Below, piece after piece: positions 33,521-44,976 of a DNA stretch of 64,000 nucleotides. Within the stretch, counting starts at the first letter, position 1, and every line of letters begins with the position of its first letter. Origin of the DNA: Orychophragmus violaceus (lineage: Eukaryota > Streptophyta > Magnoliopsida > Brassicales > Brassicaceae); the NCBI GenBank assembly GCA_030180135.1, contig CM058234.1:3968001-4032000 (forward strand), in the 5' to 3' direction. The notes under the pieces are model-generated. The model was not told the DNA's origin. It ran no database searches and saw only the letters and a program-made list of their open reading frames with translations. A program made the position numbers and the translations under genes.

Positions 33521-34571
33521 TTAGCCAGTAATGTTCTGAGACTTGTTGAGAATGACTCCCTCATATTTCACTTGGAACCATTTCATTGCATCATCTTTCG
33601 TGACTCTATGCTGGATTCCAACACGAGCTTTGCATCTTCTACGACGTGCAACACGGTAACCAGGACGCTCAAGAACAACATAGAAGTCCATACCGTAGAT
33701 TCCGGTCGATGGGTCATACCTAAGATGGAAACCCACTCAAAATGACTGATTATTACACAAACCCATCTTCTTTAATGTTGTTGTATATCTGTGTCTGAAA
33801 AGACTTACTTGATACCCAAATCAATGTGCTCCTGAATTCCGAAACCGAAGCAACCAGTGTCGCTGAAGTTCCTTCTCAAGAGTTCATACTCTTTAACTTT
33901 CAGTCCACTTTCAAGGAGTTGCATTGCCTTATCTCCCCTGACAGTCACGTAACAAGCAATCTTCTCGTTACGTCTGATACCAAAAGAACGAACAGTGTAT
34001 CTTGCTGCAAATGAGATACAACAAACTCAGAACACTTTCCAAGCAAACAATGAAGAAACATAAAACGACGATTGATAGCTATTGTGTTCTATGAAGAATC
34101 AGTATAAATTGACTAATCAAACAGCACAAAATCAGAACAACTAATCATCATTCATCACACAATTTCGTTCACTCATTGATTGTCCTAAACATAAACTCTA
34201 TGTTGCAAAATGAATGAAATTGAGGGTTTTGATTCAACTCACCCTTGGAGAAAACAGGAGTCTGGCCACTCAATTGTTCCAATACCTATCAAAATAACTG
34301 ATTCGATTAGAGCCTAGCAGTACTTAAAGTGTGAAATCAGGGAGAGAAATGAATTCAAAGAGATAACCTTGGAGGCTCTGGTGAGACGATCTCCACTCTC
34401 ACCGACGGAGATGTTAAGCACCAGCTTCTGCACTTTAATGTCCCTCATTGGGTTCGATAGCTTCTTCTCCGACGCCTGTATTCAACACCAACACAAAAAT
34501 CATCACCACGTCTTTACCAGAAATATCAATAACGCAAAATCAACAAACCAAAACAACAAAGCACGGACCAT
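33521..34571 (-). CDS. RPL11: 60S ribosomal protein L11 (uL5)
   Basis: Five exons on the minus strand: 34,571-34,569, 34,475-34,368, 34,285-34,243, 34,004-33,809 and 33,719-33,521, all with GT-AG introns. They give 182 residues, the usual length for plant L11. The first exon is only the ATG, followed at once by GT; exon 2 begins ASEKKLSNPMRDIK. Recognisable uL5 parts are [64 protein letters not shown] and the C-terminus VILNKSQNITG. The protein sits in the central protuberance of the large subunit and binds 5S rRNA. By neighbours it corresponds to RPL11B (At3g58700). Confidence 0.96.
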
Positions 34572-34644
34572 TTGAGATTCGGGTTGCGAGCAACGGGAAA
34601 GCTGGAATCGAAAGAGAAAACCAAAATGCCGCAGCAAAATATAT

Positions 34645-34800
34645 AAACCCTAGATCTGAAATGACGACTCTACCCTCCTCTCTCCAACATGCCCACGTTC
34701 CCCTCACGTGACGAATCGGTTCTAAAAGTATTTGTTTCGGTTTATATCCGGTTTGAGTCAATTACGCTACTGCCGAAAATAGGCCAGGATTGGCCCACAT
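34645..34800 (-). promoter_or_regulatory. RPL11 core promoter: telo-box and site II motif
   Basis: Upstream of the minus-strand start are TAGGGTTT (34,645-34,652, a telo-box) joined to TTATATATTT, and GTGGGCCA (34,791-34,798, a site II/TCP element). This pair is typical of plant ribosomal-protein genes and drives expression in dividing cells. Confidence 0.65.
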
Positions 34801-35243
34801 ATATAGAGTTAGGAGTTCGGTTATTCGGTTCGGTTCTAGGTTAATCTTAGTTATCAAATATTAAACTGAAATTAGCCGACTTTGTTTCCTTTTAAAAAAT
34901 TGGTTAAATTCGGGTTTTCAATTATTTCGGATAATTCAATTCGGTACAATTAAAAAAAATTATTTTAGTTAAAACCGGTTTATAAAAATATATGGTTATC
35001 CGATCGGTTCGTCGAATCGATAACCGGATTTTTTTTTCAAACTTGTCAAAATTCAGTTCAGTTCAGTTTGATTATTTCAGTTCGGTTAGAAATCCCTGGC
35101 CAACATAGATGTCTAGAGATTTCTCTTGATTTATTTGTCAACCATATTTCTCTGTATTATTCGAAAATGATTTATGACAAGTTCCATTATTGATCACTCA
35201 AAACGTGTTACATTGGTTTAACAAACCACTTGGTACATAACAA
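34801..35243. other. Intergenic DNA with CGGTT-rich repeat remnant
   Basis: Between RPL11 and the kinase is an AT-rich stretch with many TTCGGTT/ATTCGG/ACCGG words (34,810-35,095), the composition of hAT-derived repeats seen elsewhere in the window. No clear ends were found. The 3' UTR of the kinase lies at the right. Confidence 0.45.
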
Positions 35244-36878
35244 CTAAAAAGCCTCACATTGAGAACCGACGCTTGCTTTACCGGGTGAATTAGGAGCCAA
35301 GCTAAAGGTACTAGAGCAGCCACTAAGCTTTGAAGCTGACCTACGGCTTCTCACTAATGGGACCAGTGACTGCACAACGTCTGCCATTAACGGTCTGTAG
35401 TCAGCTTCAGCTTGAACACACATTGCTGCTATTGCTGCAACCTGAACAACCTCTTTGGTCGAGTACTGTCCTTGGAGTGTTGGATCCATTATGTCTACTA
35501 CTTTGTCTCTATCAGCCAATTGAGGCAAAGCCTGGAGAAATGAATACAAGAGATTAGAGCAAAGAAGAAACGAAATGACACACCAATGGTGAAAGGACGC
35601 GTACCCAAGATACAAGAACACCTTCTCCTGTAGCTCTCTTCATATCTACTGGAACCCTGCCGGTTAGTAACTCTAACAGGACAATTCCGTAGCTATAGAC
35701 ATCTGATTTTGTAGTCAAGTGACCGGTTAAAGCATATCTGTCATATAAAATGACAAACTGGGTATTAGTATTCAAGCTCTTGAACAAAGTTGGAACAAAG
35801 AACAACATAACATACTCAGGAGCAACATATCCATGTGTGCCTAATACACGAGTAGAAACATGTCCACCGGCTTTATCTGATCCAACTTTAGCCAATCCAA
35901 AATCTGAAACTTTGGCATGGAAGTTTCTGTCAAGCAGGATATTGCTGCTCTTAAAGTCTCTGTGAATCACTGGTGGTGATACTTGTTCATGGAGATATTC
36001 CAAGCCTTTTGCAGCTTCCAAAGCTATTCTCATCCGAGTTTCCCAATCTAATCTCAATGGGACAGAACCAGACCCTAAATGCAAGAACAATAGACAGACA
36101 GCTCTATATCAAATCCATCTAGAAATCCACACCAAAACTGTAAGAAGGAGCTTACTGTTGTCAGGATACAGGTGCTCTTGCAAACCGCCATTAGCCATGA
36201 ACTCATACACAAGCAGTTTGTGGATATTGTCTGAACAATAACCAAGAAGTGCTAATAAGTAGGGTGAGCGCAGACGACTCAGTAACTCAACCTGTCACCA
36301 AGAATAACCACATAAGTAGCGTGGCTATTGTCTGAGCAATAACCAAGAAGTTTCAATAAGATCAATTGCTAAACAAGCCCTAAGGTCAAAGAAACGACCT
36401 CCATCTTGAATTCATCTTCCCCTTGCTTTCCTGCATTATCCATAAACTTGATAGCAACTTTTCTCCCATCGTTAAGCACACCACGATAAACCAACCCAAA
36501 CCCACCATGCCCAACCACATTCGACTTGCTAAATCCACCTGTAGCTGAATGCAGTTGCTTGAAAGTGAAAATCTGCAGGCCGTTGTCAGTAACTTGTTGT
36601 TGATTTTGACAATCCCCTTTCTCCTCGCAGTTAAACTCTACATAGACAAGAACCCTAATTGGAAATCACACTCCCAACATTTCTTCCCAAAACAGAGAAA
36701 TTGGTGTCTAAATTAGTAATTTACTCTTGTTAATTCTGCGACGCTTAGAAACTTTGTTACGGATATAGCAGTAGTAGCTAAAGGCGACGAACAAAGAAGA
36801 TAAAGCAAGACAAGCAAGAACGACAATGGCTACAAGTGCAGCTCGCTGTTTCCTCTGGTACGCTTCCTCTGCCTCCAT
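35244..36878 (-). CDS. Receptor-like (cytoplasmic) Ser/Thr protein kinase, At3g58690-like
   Basis: Six exons on the minus strand: 36,878-36,725, 36,637-36,399, 36,291-36,156, 36,074-35,816, 35,737-35,605 and 35,531-35,244. They give 402 residues. After a short charged N-terminus a single hydrophobic helix follows (AALVAIVVLACLALSSLFVA), then basic residues (KVSKRRR), so it is probably a membrane-anchored kinase without an extracellular receptor domain. Kinase motifs are complete: glycine loop GHGGFGLVYRG, VAIK lysine, catalytic HRDFKSSN, DFGLAK, activation segment THGYVAPEY, and DVYSYGIVLLELLTGR. A Ser-rich tail follows (SGCSSTFSLAPNSPGK). HRD is present, so it should be active. Substrates are unknown. 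Position matches At3g58690. Confidence 0.93.
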
Positions 36879-38585
36879 CCCCAAAAGAAGAAGACGGCTT
36901 TATCGGTTTCCAGAAATGGAAAGACGAGAAATTGTGGAAACCCTAGAAGGAGGAGGATGACGAAATTGATACAGTAGGGGAATAACTTTAAAGCTTCGGG
37001 TTTTGTGAAATTGGTTTTTGGTTTTTGTGCTTGTTTGTGTGTGAATGTCGGCTTCACTGACTCACTGTACTGCCTTGTTTCGTGGCGCGGAGAATACTTG
37101 TATTATTGTATACTTGTATTCACGAGAACTTTACAAATTAGTCCCCATACTTTAGGTATGTACAATTTAGTCCCTAAGAGTTATATGGAACAAGCCGACA
37201 CGTTGTCAAGTCCCAGGTCATTCCCAATGAAACACCAAAACACCAAATATGGTGTCCATTCCTCTCCAATGATGCACTAAATTCAATATCAAATATTATT
37301 TTTTGATGTTTTATGAATAGTATTCCAACATTATTCACTATTCATTAATTTGGTGCAACATTATTCACTACATCAAACATTAAATATTATTTTATTGATT
37401 AATGTAATTAAATTATTATTTATTAATTAATTAAATAATTCATACATTCATTAAAATTATTTAATATTCATATATAATATACATATGTTCATAAAAATCA
37501 ATATCGCTTATGTTAATTATGAAATTGTTATTGTATTTTTTTACAAAAAAAAAAAAATTGTTATGGTATTTATAAATTAATATTAATTATATATATCATA
37601 ATACAATGATATATTTTTGTAAAGAAAATAATTGAAGTTCAGTCTATTATATGAATAATTAGTATTTATCAAACTATTTAAAATAAAAAAATATTAAATT
37701 TAATAATATAATAATAAAAAAAAATATTTTTTGATGTAAGATTTGATGTTGTGGTTGGAGATGAGAAAAAAACACTATTCATTAAAACACAACATCTAAC
37801 ATTATTTACAACACCAAATTTGGTGCTATGGTTGGAGATGGTCTTACCTTCCATAATAGGAATTTAGAAACCAAATTAAGTAGGCTTGGGCATTCGGTCT
37901 CTCCGGTTTATGTCTATAAAACTTATTATAGGATTTTATAATTTTGGTTTGAATTTGGTTTGGTTCATCTAAGTTCAGTTCGGTTCCAAAATATCATAAA
38001 ATAAAAATAAATTTTAATTATATTTAAATAAAAATTTGTTAAAGTTTGATAAATATAACAAAACTTTTGTATATTTTGATATAAAAACCAATATCTGAAT
38101 TTATAGTTGTAATTTTAGATAACTTTGTTATATTAGGTTTTTACTATTTTGGATATATATATAATGGAATATCCATTCGATTCTCGGTTTGATTTTGGTT
38201 TTTAGATATATGAATTTTTGGTTTTTAGATATATAAATTTAAAATCTGTTCGGGTTTTTGTCGGTTCAGAATCTCCATTTCGGATTCGGTACTTAGGTTC
38301 TGAATATTTTGATTTGATTGATAGTTAAGTAGGAGTTGAACCAAGATAATGTTCAATTCTAAATTACGTTTGTGATAAGATGATCAAAGAGAACGAACGG
38401 GATTATTTATAATGACAAAAGGTTCCAAACAGCTTTGTTTTTCTTACACCATTAAAAGATTCCTCACAGAACTCTACTAAGCCATTAAACCAAGCAAACA
38501 CATAGAGATAGTTTCTAAAGCATTTGAGCTAAAGAAACGGCGATTAGCTCTTTCTTCTTTTTACCTTGATGAGGAACTTCTGTTA
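36879..38585. other. Intergenic DNA with two MITE-like remnants
   Basis: At 37,213-37,852 an AT-rich stretch is flanked by inverted-looking ends. The right end reads ACACCAAATTTGGTGCTATG then GTTGGAGATGGTCTTA; the left has CACCAAATATGGTGTCC and CCTCTCCAATG. This resembles the TTGGAGATG-ended MITEs common in Brassicaceae (perhaps PIF/Harbinger-derived). From 37,882 a TAGGCTTGGGCATTCGGT end and later CGGTT words look like a decayed hAT MITE. No genes seen. Confidence 0.45.
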
Positions 38586-39927
38586 TTACTTCTTCCCACG
38601 GAGTTTAGCTCCAAGTGCCCTCTCCAGCTTAATAAGGATCTGCTGATTCGGAATTGCTTTCCCAGACTCGTATTCTTGGATCACTTGTGGCTTCTCATTG
38701 ATCAGCTACACAAAACCCAACACATATATCATATTACCATCATGAATCCAATTAACATTACAACAGGAAACAAGATAGAAAGTACTTGAGCGAGTTGGGA
38801 CTGGGTCAGCTTCTTCTCCCCTCGGGCTTGCATGATGGCTTTCTTCAACTCAGTAGGCACACGTTCATCTGATATATACATAATGAACAAGGTGTTCAAG
38901 ACAAGAAAGATACTAACCAATCTAACACATCCATCTAAGAACAAAGACTTGCTCTTACTAAAAACGTAGACAGGAGAAAAGGTAAACCACCAAAGAAGAC
39001 AGAAGAAACTAGTTCACACACTAGAATCACTGTGATTTAGAATTACACAGGGCGATACTACCATTTTTGTCAATAGAGAGAGATATGAAGTCGATATATA
39101 TTCATTGTGAATGAGATTAGATAAATATACTCACGAGCTAAGTTCTCAGTGTCATCATCTAGCTTCTTTGTGTTCAAGGAGCTGCTGCTCGAAGCCGCCT
39201 TGTTGGTTGCAGCATTGACTATATGCAACAACAAAAACAAATCCCCGTTAGATGTCAAAACAGATATATCGACTCACGATTGTTTTACTGCTGCAAACGT
39301 TAATTGAAATCAAAACAAAAGAAAGCCCTAACACAAATCCCTTCCAAGAAATCGCAATACCCCAGTGGCGTCGAAGGAGTAACCCTAAATCATTGAAACT
39401 GAATACGACGGAGCAAAACTCATATGGATTCAATTGCCAAATCTAACCTAAACCATAGAAAATTTCTCGCGAAGATTGAGCTACGAAGGCAGATCATACA
39501 GAATCTAATCAATTAGCAAACATCTCACGACTGTTTTACTGCTTGCAAACGTTAATTGAAATCACAACAAACGAAAACCCTAACACAAATCCCTTCCAAG
39601 AAATTGCAATACCTTAGTGGCGGGGAAGGAGAATAACCCTAATCATTGAAACTAAATACAACGGAACAAAACTTATGCCAAATCTAACCTAAACCATAGA
39701 GAATTTCTCGCGCAGACTGAGCTACGAAAGCAGATCAACAGAATCAAAAAGAAACAAAAAATCGATCGAGAAGAAGAAAACAAACATTTTCTGACGGTCT
39801 CAATATCGGCGCCGGTTCGACGAGCAGCGTTGACAGTCTTCTCGTCGCGCTTGGCCGCAGAGTTTGGGGCTTTCTTACGGATCACCACCGGTTCCCAATC
39901 CTGAGTGAAAGGTCCAACTCCTGCCAT
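38586..39927 (-). CDS. MBF1B: Multiprotein bridging factor 1, MBF1B-like coactivator
   Basis: Four exons on the minus strand: 39,927-39,786, 39,218-39,135, 38,868-38,786 and 38,705-38,586. They encode 142 residues, the length I recall for Arabidopsis MBF1B. The N-terminal MBF1 domain has GPFTQDWEPVVIRKK and RRTGADIETVRK. The C-terminal Cro/C1-type helix-turn-helix has RVPTELKKAIMQAR, KKLTQSQLAQLINEKP and VIQEYESGKAIPNQQILIKLERALG. It ends AKLRGKK. MBF1 bridges transcription activators and TBP in the nucleus; the a/b forms are mainly developmental and the c form is stress-induced. Neighbours point to At3g58680. Intron 1 carries a tandem duplication. Confidence 0.95.
39273..39750. repeat. Tandem duplication (251-bp unit) within MBF1B intron 1
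   Basis: CTCACGATTGTTTTACTGC at 39,273 recurs as CTCACGACTGTTTTACTGC at 39,524, and the copies stay collinear to about GCAGATCA-ACAGAATC. The second copy ends some 35 bp from the splice donor of exon 1. Copies differ by scattered substitutions and a few small indels. Confidence 0.9.
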
Positions 39928-40069
39928 GGCTTCTCTTGAGATTTTCCTTCTTCAACCGCTTTTCTAGGTTTTTCTTCGTGGATCAAAACAGAAATGATAG
40001 AGAAAAAGGATAAAGTAGACCTAGCCTTTGATCGTTTTGCGTTTTATATCAATGATATTTCAGATGGGG

Positions 40070-41300
40070 ACATTTTAAGGCTTGGAATGGTGAGAGCGGA
40101 TAAGGTCGTACGGGATAAGCGGATCAGGCAGTGCGGAATGGTTTAAATGCGATATATCCGAAAGAAGTACATTATATGGGATAAGTGCGGTTACTGCGGA
40201 ACAAGCGGTACGTAAGAATGTTTGAATGGTGATAAAAAGTTGTATGATGTACAAAATAAACATTTAAATAAACATTTGAACGATAGAATAATAAAAATGT
40301 GTGGATTACCTACTAAAGTAAATGTGTAAATAAAAAAAAATAAAAATTGATTTATTGAACACTTAAGGTTTTGAATGGTGACAGCGGATCAGGCGGTACG
40401 AGATAAGCGGATCAGACAGTGCGAAACGGTTCAAATGCGGTTTGACGAAAGAAATGCAGTATGCGGAACAAGTGCGGTTACTGCGGAACAAGCGGTACGT
40501 AAAAATGTTTGAATGGTGAAAACAAGCTGTATGCGGTACAGAATAAATATTTGCATGGTAAAAACAAAAAAAAATGGTGCGTGATACATATTAAAATAAA
40601 TATTTGAATAAAAATACAAATTTTTTATTGAAACTTAAATTGATTTTGCTATAGTTCGGTTTGGATTTCAGTTATTTTGACTGTTTTAGATATTGCCGAA
40701 ATGAATAAACTTTTCAGTTTTTAGAAATAATTTTGATTAATTTTGGTTTATTTTTGGGTAAATTTGGTTAAATTTTGGATAAATTTGGTTACTTCGGATC
40801 GGTTTGTTTAATTCGGTTATTTTCTATATTTTGGTATAATTCGGTATATTTGGTTTAAAACCTATAAATTACTCGTGTTTTGGACGAGAGTGTGCCTACA
40901 AACCGGGTGAGCAGGTGTGGATCCCACAGACGATAATGGTCAGGCGTTGCAAATTATTCGTGTTCAATTGTCACAAACTGTCTACGTTAATTTTGAATCA
41001 TCTACTTCGATGACAGAATTATTTTAAAGTTTTAGATTCATAATTTATTTTAAAAAAAGAGTGTGAACCACACTTAGGCTACGAATGATGACAGCGAATT
41101 AAGCGGTGCAGGATAAGCGGATCAAGTGGTGCGGAATGGTTTAAGTGCGGTTTGTACGGAAGAAACGTACTATACGGAACAAGTGCGGTTATTGCGGAAC
41201 AAGCGGTACGTAGAAATGTTTGAATAGTGTAAAAAGATGTGTGCGGTACAAGATAAACGTTTGAATGGTAAAAATGACAACAGTGGTGCGGAATACATAT
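40070..41300. repeat. GCGG-rich repeat family, three copies
   Basis: Three related stretches begin near 40,083, 40,372 and 41,083 with GAATGGTGACAGCGG or close variants. They continue through ATAAGCGGATCA, GTGCGGTTACTGCGGAACAA and AGCGGTACGTAGAAATGTTTG and decay near AATACATATTAAATAAATATT. Spacer DNA between 40,620 and 41,070 has CGGTTTGG/TTCGGTTA words. No frame codes for a protein. The dense GCGG words look like subterminal transposase-binding repeats of a non-autonomous DNA element, possibly hAT, but this is not proven. Confidence 0.7.
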
Positions 41301-42528
41301 TAAATAAATATTTAATTAAAAATATTTTTTAAAAAAATATTTTATTTACAAAATTTAAGATTTTGATAAATTATAATTACTACATAATATTATTTTCCAT
41401 CAATTTATTAATATATTTTATATATTTAAATTAACAACATGTATTTTGGTTTAGTTCGATTTGTGTATCAATTATTTCGGTATATCAAATTTTGTCGAAA
41501 TAAACCAATTTTTTAGTTTTAGAAAAAAATTCGATTAATTTGGGTTATTAAGGGTAAATTATATTAATACAATTAATTTTAGGTAAATTCGATTACTTCG
41601 ATTAAATTCGGTTTGGTTCGATTATTTTTAATTTTTTGTATAATTTGATATATGTGGTTTAAAATCGGTATAAATTGATTATGAACTCAAAATAAATAAA
41701 TAACTGATCGGCGCGGTCAAACTGAACTGAACCAAAATTAAATTTTCAACATTACTGAAATAGCCAAACTAAATAACCGAACCAAAACCAAAAACCAAAG
41801 AATTTATTTCAGTTCGGTTAACTCGAGTCGAGTTTTTATATTTTTTTACATTTTATCAGATGTTAAGATTTTTTGTATTTTCTTTTGAGATATAATGAAT
41901 TTTAGCAAATTAAATAGGTGTAACCAATATATCTAATTTTTATTTTGAAAAAAAAAGAAACTATTCTCAAACACACCTAACCACACCCCATTTGTATCTT
42001 TTTAAACACTATGTGCGGTTTACAAGCTTTTTTAAACCACACCTCATTTTATTTTTATTTTTAATTAGTAAATGAAGATCTCATAAAACTTCGTGAATGG
42101 TGACACTTATTAGTACCACTATGTGCGTTCTTCCAATCTACGCAATCTACAGCATACATTCACAGCCTAAGTTAATTATTTTACAAAATAATATAAATAT
42201 TTACAAAATAACCAAAATTTATTTTAATTCGAGTTTTGGTTTTTTTTCATCTGAAAGGATACTTATATTAACATCGCATGATTCGTTTTTGGGATACAAA
42301 AGCCGGCAGAAGACAAACCATTCTCCGGAAACTAAAGCCCATAAAGGGTCGCTAAAGCCCATCAAAAGTTGCTTATCCTACAACTATAATAGGCAGAGAT
42401 CGACACGACCAAAATCTAACAATAACAGAAAAAGCTTGCACATCTTGGATTCGGGTTTTGGTTATTTCTGGCTTTTTCAAATTTTAATGAAATAAACCAA
42501 ATATTTGGTTTTTAGAAAGAATTAGACT

Positions 42529-43718
42529 CGCCCTAATTAAAAACCTTACAGGCACTTTTACCGAGGAGCCGCTCTTGTCAGTTTCCGACGCCTCTCCGGC
42601 GGTTGGCGACCCTTGCCGTTGCCGCTGGAGGAGGCCCGCTTGTTAGTTGTCGTCTCCAGTCTAACCAGTGACCCATCCATCTCCGTCTAGTAGCTCAGTC
42701 TCACCGGCTCTTCTTCCATCGCCGTTCGTCGTCTCCGTTTGCTCTTCAGCTTTTGCCGTGATTTGCAGTCGTCCTCGCCGCCGGGTGCGTCTTTGCCTGT
42801 GTTATCCTCTGGCGGGTTTGTTTGCTCCGGCCGTCCCGTCTTTGATGCGAGCTATCTCCGATGTCGGTGAAGCTCATGTCTTCTGCAGTCTCTGGTCACT
42901 CTTTCGTCACGACTTCGTCATCTCGGGTAGTCTAGCTCCCGATTAATGCGGTTTCAGTTTTGGAGTTCGTTTATGTCTGGGTTTTGTGAGGTGGTCTTGG
43001 TTTTGGTTTAGTTGGTTTTTAATTTGTTTAGTGTATTTTGGTTACCTCATCTATTAGGTTAGATTGGTGGTCTGAATCTGGTTTTAGTTTCTCTGCTTGC
43101 ATTTTTATGGTTTCTCTTGGGGTTCGGTGCTTTTCAATCCGGGGTTCGATTTGGTTTTCATGTTTATGGGATTGTTTAGGCTTCGTTGGAGATTAAGGTT
43201 TGGTTTATGGCTTCTATCTAGGTTTAACTAGGACGTTTTTTAGAGCGTCTTTTCCGTATCCAAAAGAGGTTTAGGAGAACTTTCTTAGGTTCTTTCTTGT
43301 CGGATTGTGAAGTCTTGGCTCTAGGTTTGTGAGAGAGTGTCTCTCAGGTAGTCTCCAGGTTGTTGATGTTTTCGTTCGGTGAGTCGAGGGCTACGACGAA
43401 TTATCGCGCTTCTTGTTCTTTGCGAGTGCCATTGGATGCAAGTATGAATTGCTAGTGTTAGATTTTGGATATATCGATCTATGTTCCTTTTAGTTGTAGG
43501 TTTAGCAACCCTTCATGGGCTTATGTGTCCGGAATTATTTCGTTAATCCGTCGGTTTAGTTTCTGCCCGTTGTTTGGGCTTGGTTGCCCGTTGTTTGGGT
43601 TTGGTTGCCCGTTGTTTGGGCTTGGGTGTCTATTGTTTGGGCTTTAGTTTCCTATGGATAAGATCTTGTATTAAACTCGTATTTCGATCTATGAATATAA
43701 TCCTTCAGTGAAAAAAAA
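42529..43718 (+). mobile_element. Poly(A) retroposon (Sadhu-like) with 15-bp target duplication
   Basis: AGAAAGAATTAGACT stands at 42,514-42,528 and at 43,719-43,733, where the right copy follows a run of nine A. The 1,190-bp insert between them is far richer in G+C than the surrounding TTCGGTT-type DNA and has no long coding frame (best 92 codons, Ser/Pro/Val-rich, no known domain). Target duplication plus poly(A) shows LINE-type retroposition. The tail ends AATATAATCCTTCAGTG before the As, similar to the element at 58.5 kb. Size and lack of ORFs fit Sadhu elements. Confidence 0.85.
43562..43655. repeat. Four tandem 22-bp units
   Basis: GCCCGTTGTTTGGGCTTGGTT is repeated about four times with slight changes inside the retroposon. 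Confidence 0.85.
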
Positions 43719-43733
43719 AGAAAGAATTAGACT

Positions 43734-44976
43734 AATTTTGGTTTATTTTTGATTAATTCGTTTAATTCAGTTAATTTGAATAAGTTTGGTTACTTCATGT
43801 CGAATTGGGTCGATTCAATTTTGTTCGATTTAGTTCGGTTATTTTATATTTTTAGTATAAATTAGTATCTTACAATTTTTATTTTTAATTTATTTAAAAA
43901 TGTATGTATTAGTAGCAGATACTTAACTACTACATTGTTGGTGTAAATGTTTTGTATTATATTTGTCTTTTAATTTTTAAAAGAATAATTTGTCAAAAAA
44001 ATTTAAAAAGTAATATTAAGTGTGGTCCAAGCCTTAAACCACACATTTTTGATGGAAGTGTGTTTTATGAGCGGTACAGACATAACCGAAATGCACATAT
44101 TTTTATTTGATTTTTTCTTTTATTTTTTTTTTTTAATTTGAAAACGCACTTGTTAAAATATGTGAAAGGTAACAGTTTTTCAATCCACCTTGCGATTTGG
44201 ATGAAACACTGCCTCCATTCGCTACCTTAGTAAATAGCTAACATTCACGGGTCCGTGCGAAATCAAATCTTAATTAACACCAGAAAGAGTATATTGGATT
44301 AAGGATTTGAGAGCATTTTATTTATTTTTTCTCGAATCCTCTATTATTGCATTAGACATGTGTACAAATCTTTCAAAATTCTAGTTTATCGTATTAATTA
44401 TTTATACAAATTTTTTAATATCAGCTTATTAGAAATTAAGAATTTCAATAATAAAATCTATCAAATAGAATTTAGAGGGATGTGAGAAATAATTTATAAT
44501 TAAAAGTTAATGAATACAAATATCAAAAAGTATTTGAATTTTCTTTAAAGTTTTTTTTTGTTTCAATCTTATAAAAAAAACATTTTAAAAAGAAATATTA
44601 AATGAAAATCAATACACAAAAAACCAAAAAAAAAAATCAATATCATATTCTCATTTCAATAGAAAACAAAGTTTTTTTAAAAAAAAATCCAGTAAAAATT
44701 ATATATCATTTTAATAAAAATCTTAAATATCTTAAAATATTTACTAAAATTTTAAAAATTCTCAAAATTTTACTAAAACCACCACAAATCCTCAAAATCC
44801 TTTTAAATTTCACAAAAACTAAAAGAATAGTTATTACATAGTTTAGAACTTCCTTTTAAATGTACTTAATTTTAAAATGTATCATAATTTTAATATCAAA
44901 TATATGCCTAAGATTTGTCCATTTTTATGCATAGGTTACTGAATGGCGTAGTATGAATATTTTGGTATTAAACCAA
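43734..44976. other. AT-rich intergenic DNA with repeat-family end
   Basis: From 43,734 the DNA left of the retroposon resumes. TCCAAGCCTTAAA at 44,026-44,038 is the exact inverse of TTTAAGGCTTGGA at 40,074-40,086. The rest is very AT-rich, including a Lys/Ile-rich frame at 44,602-44,841 that I do not regard as a gene. Confidence 0.5.

Noticed and set aside
42668..42946. 92-codon Ser/Pro/Val-rich frame inside the 42.5-kb retroposon
   Set aside because: No domain, lies wholly within a transposed non-coding element.
44602..44841. 79-codon Lys/Ile/Asn-rich frame
   Set aside because: Typical chance frame in very AT-rich DNA.
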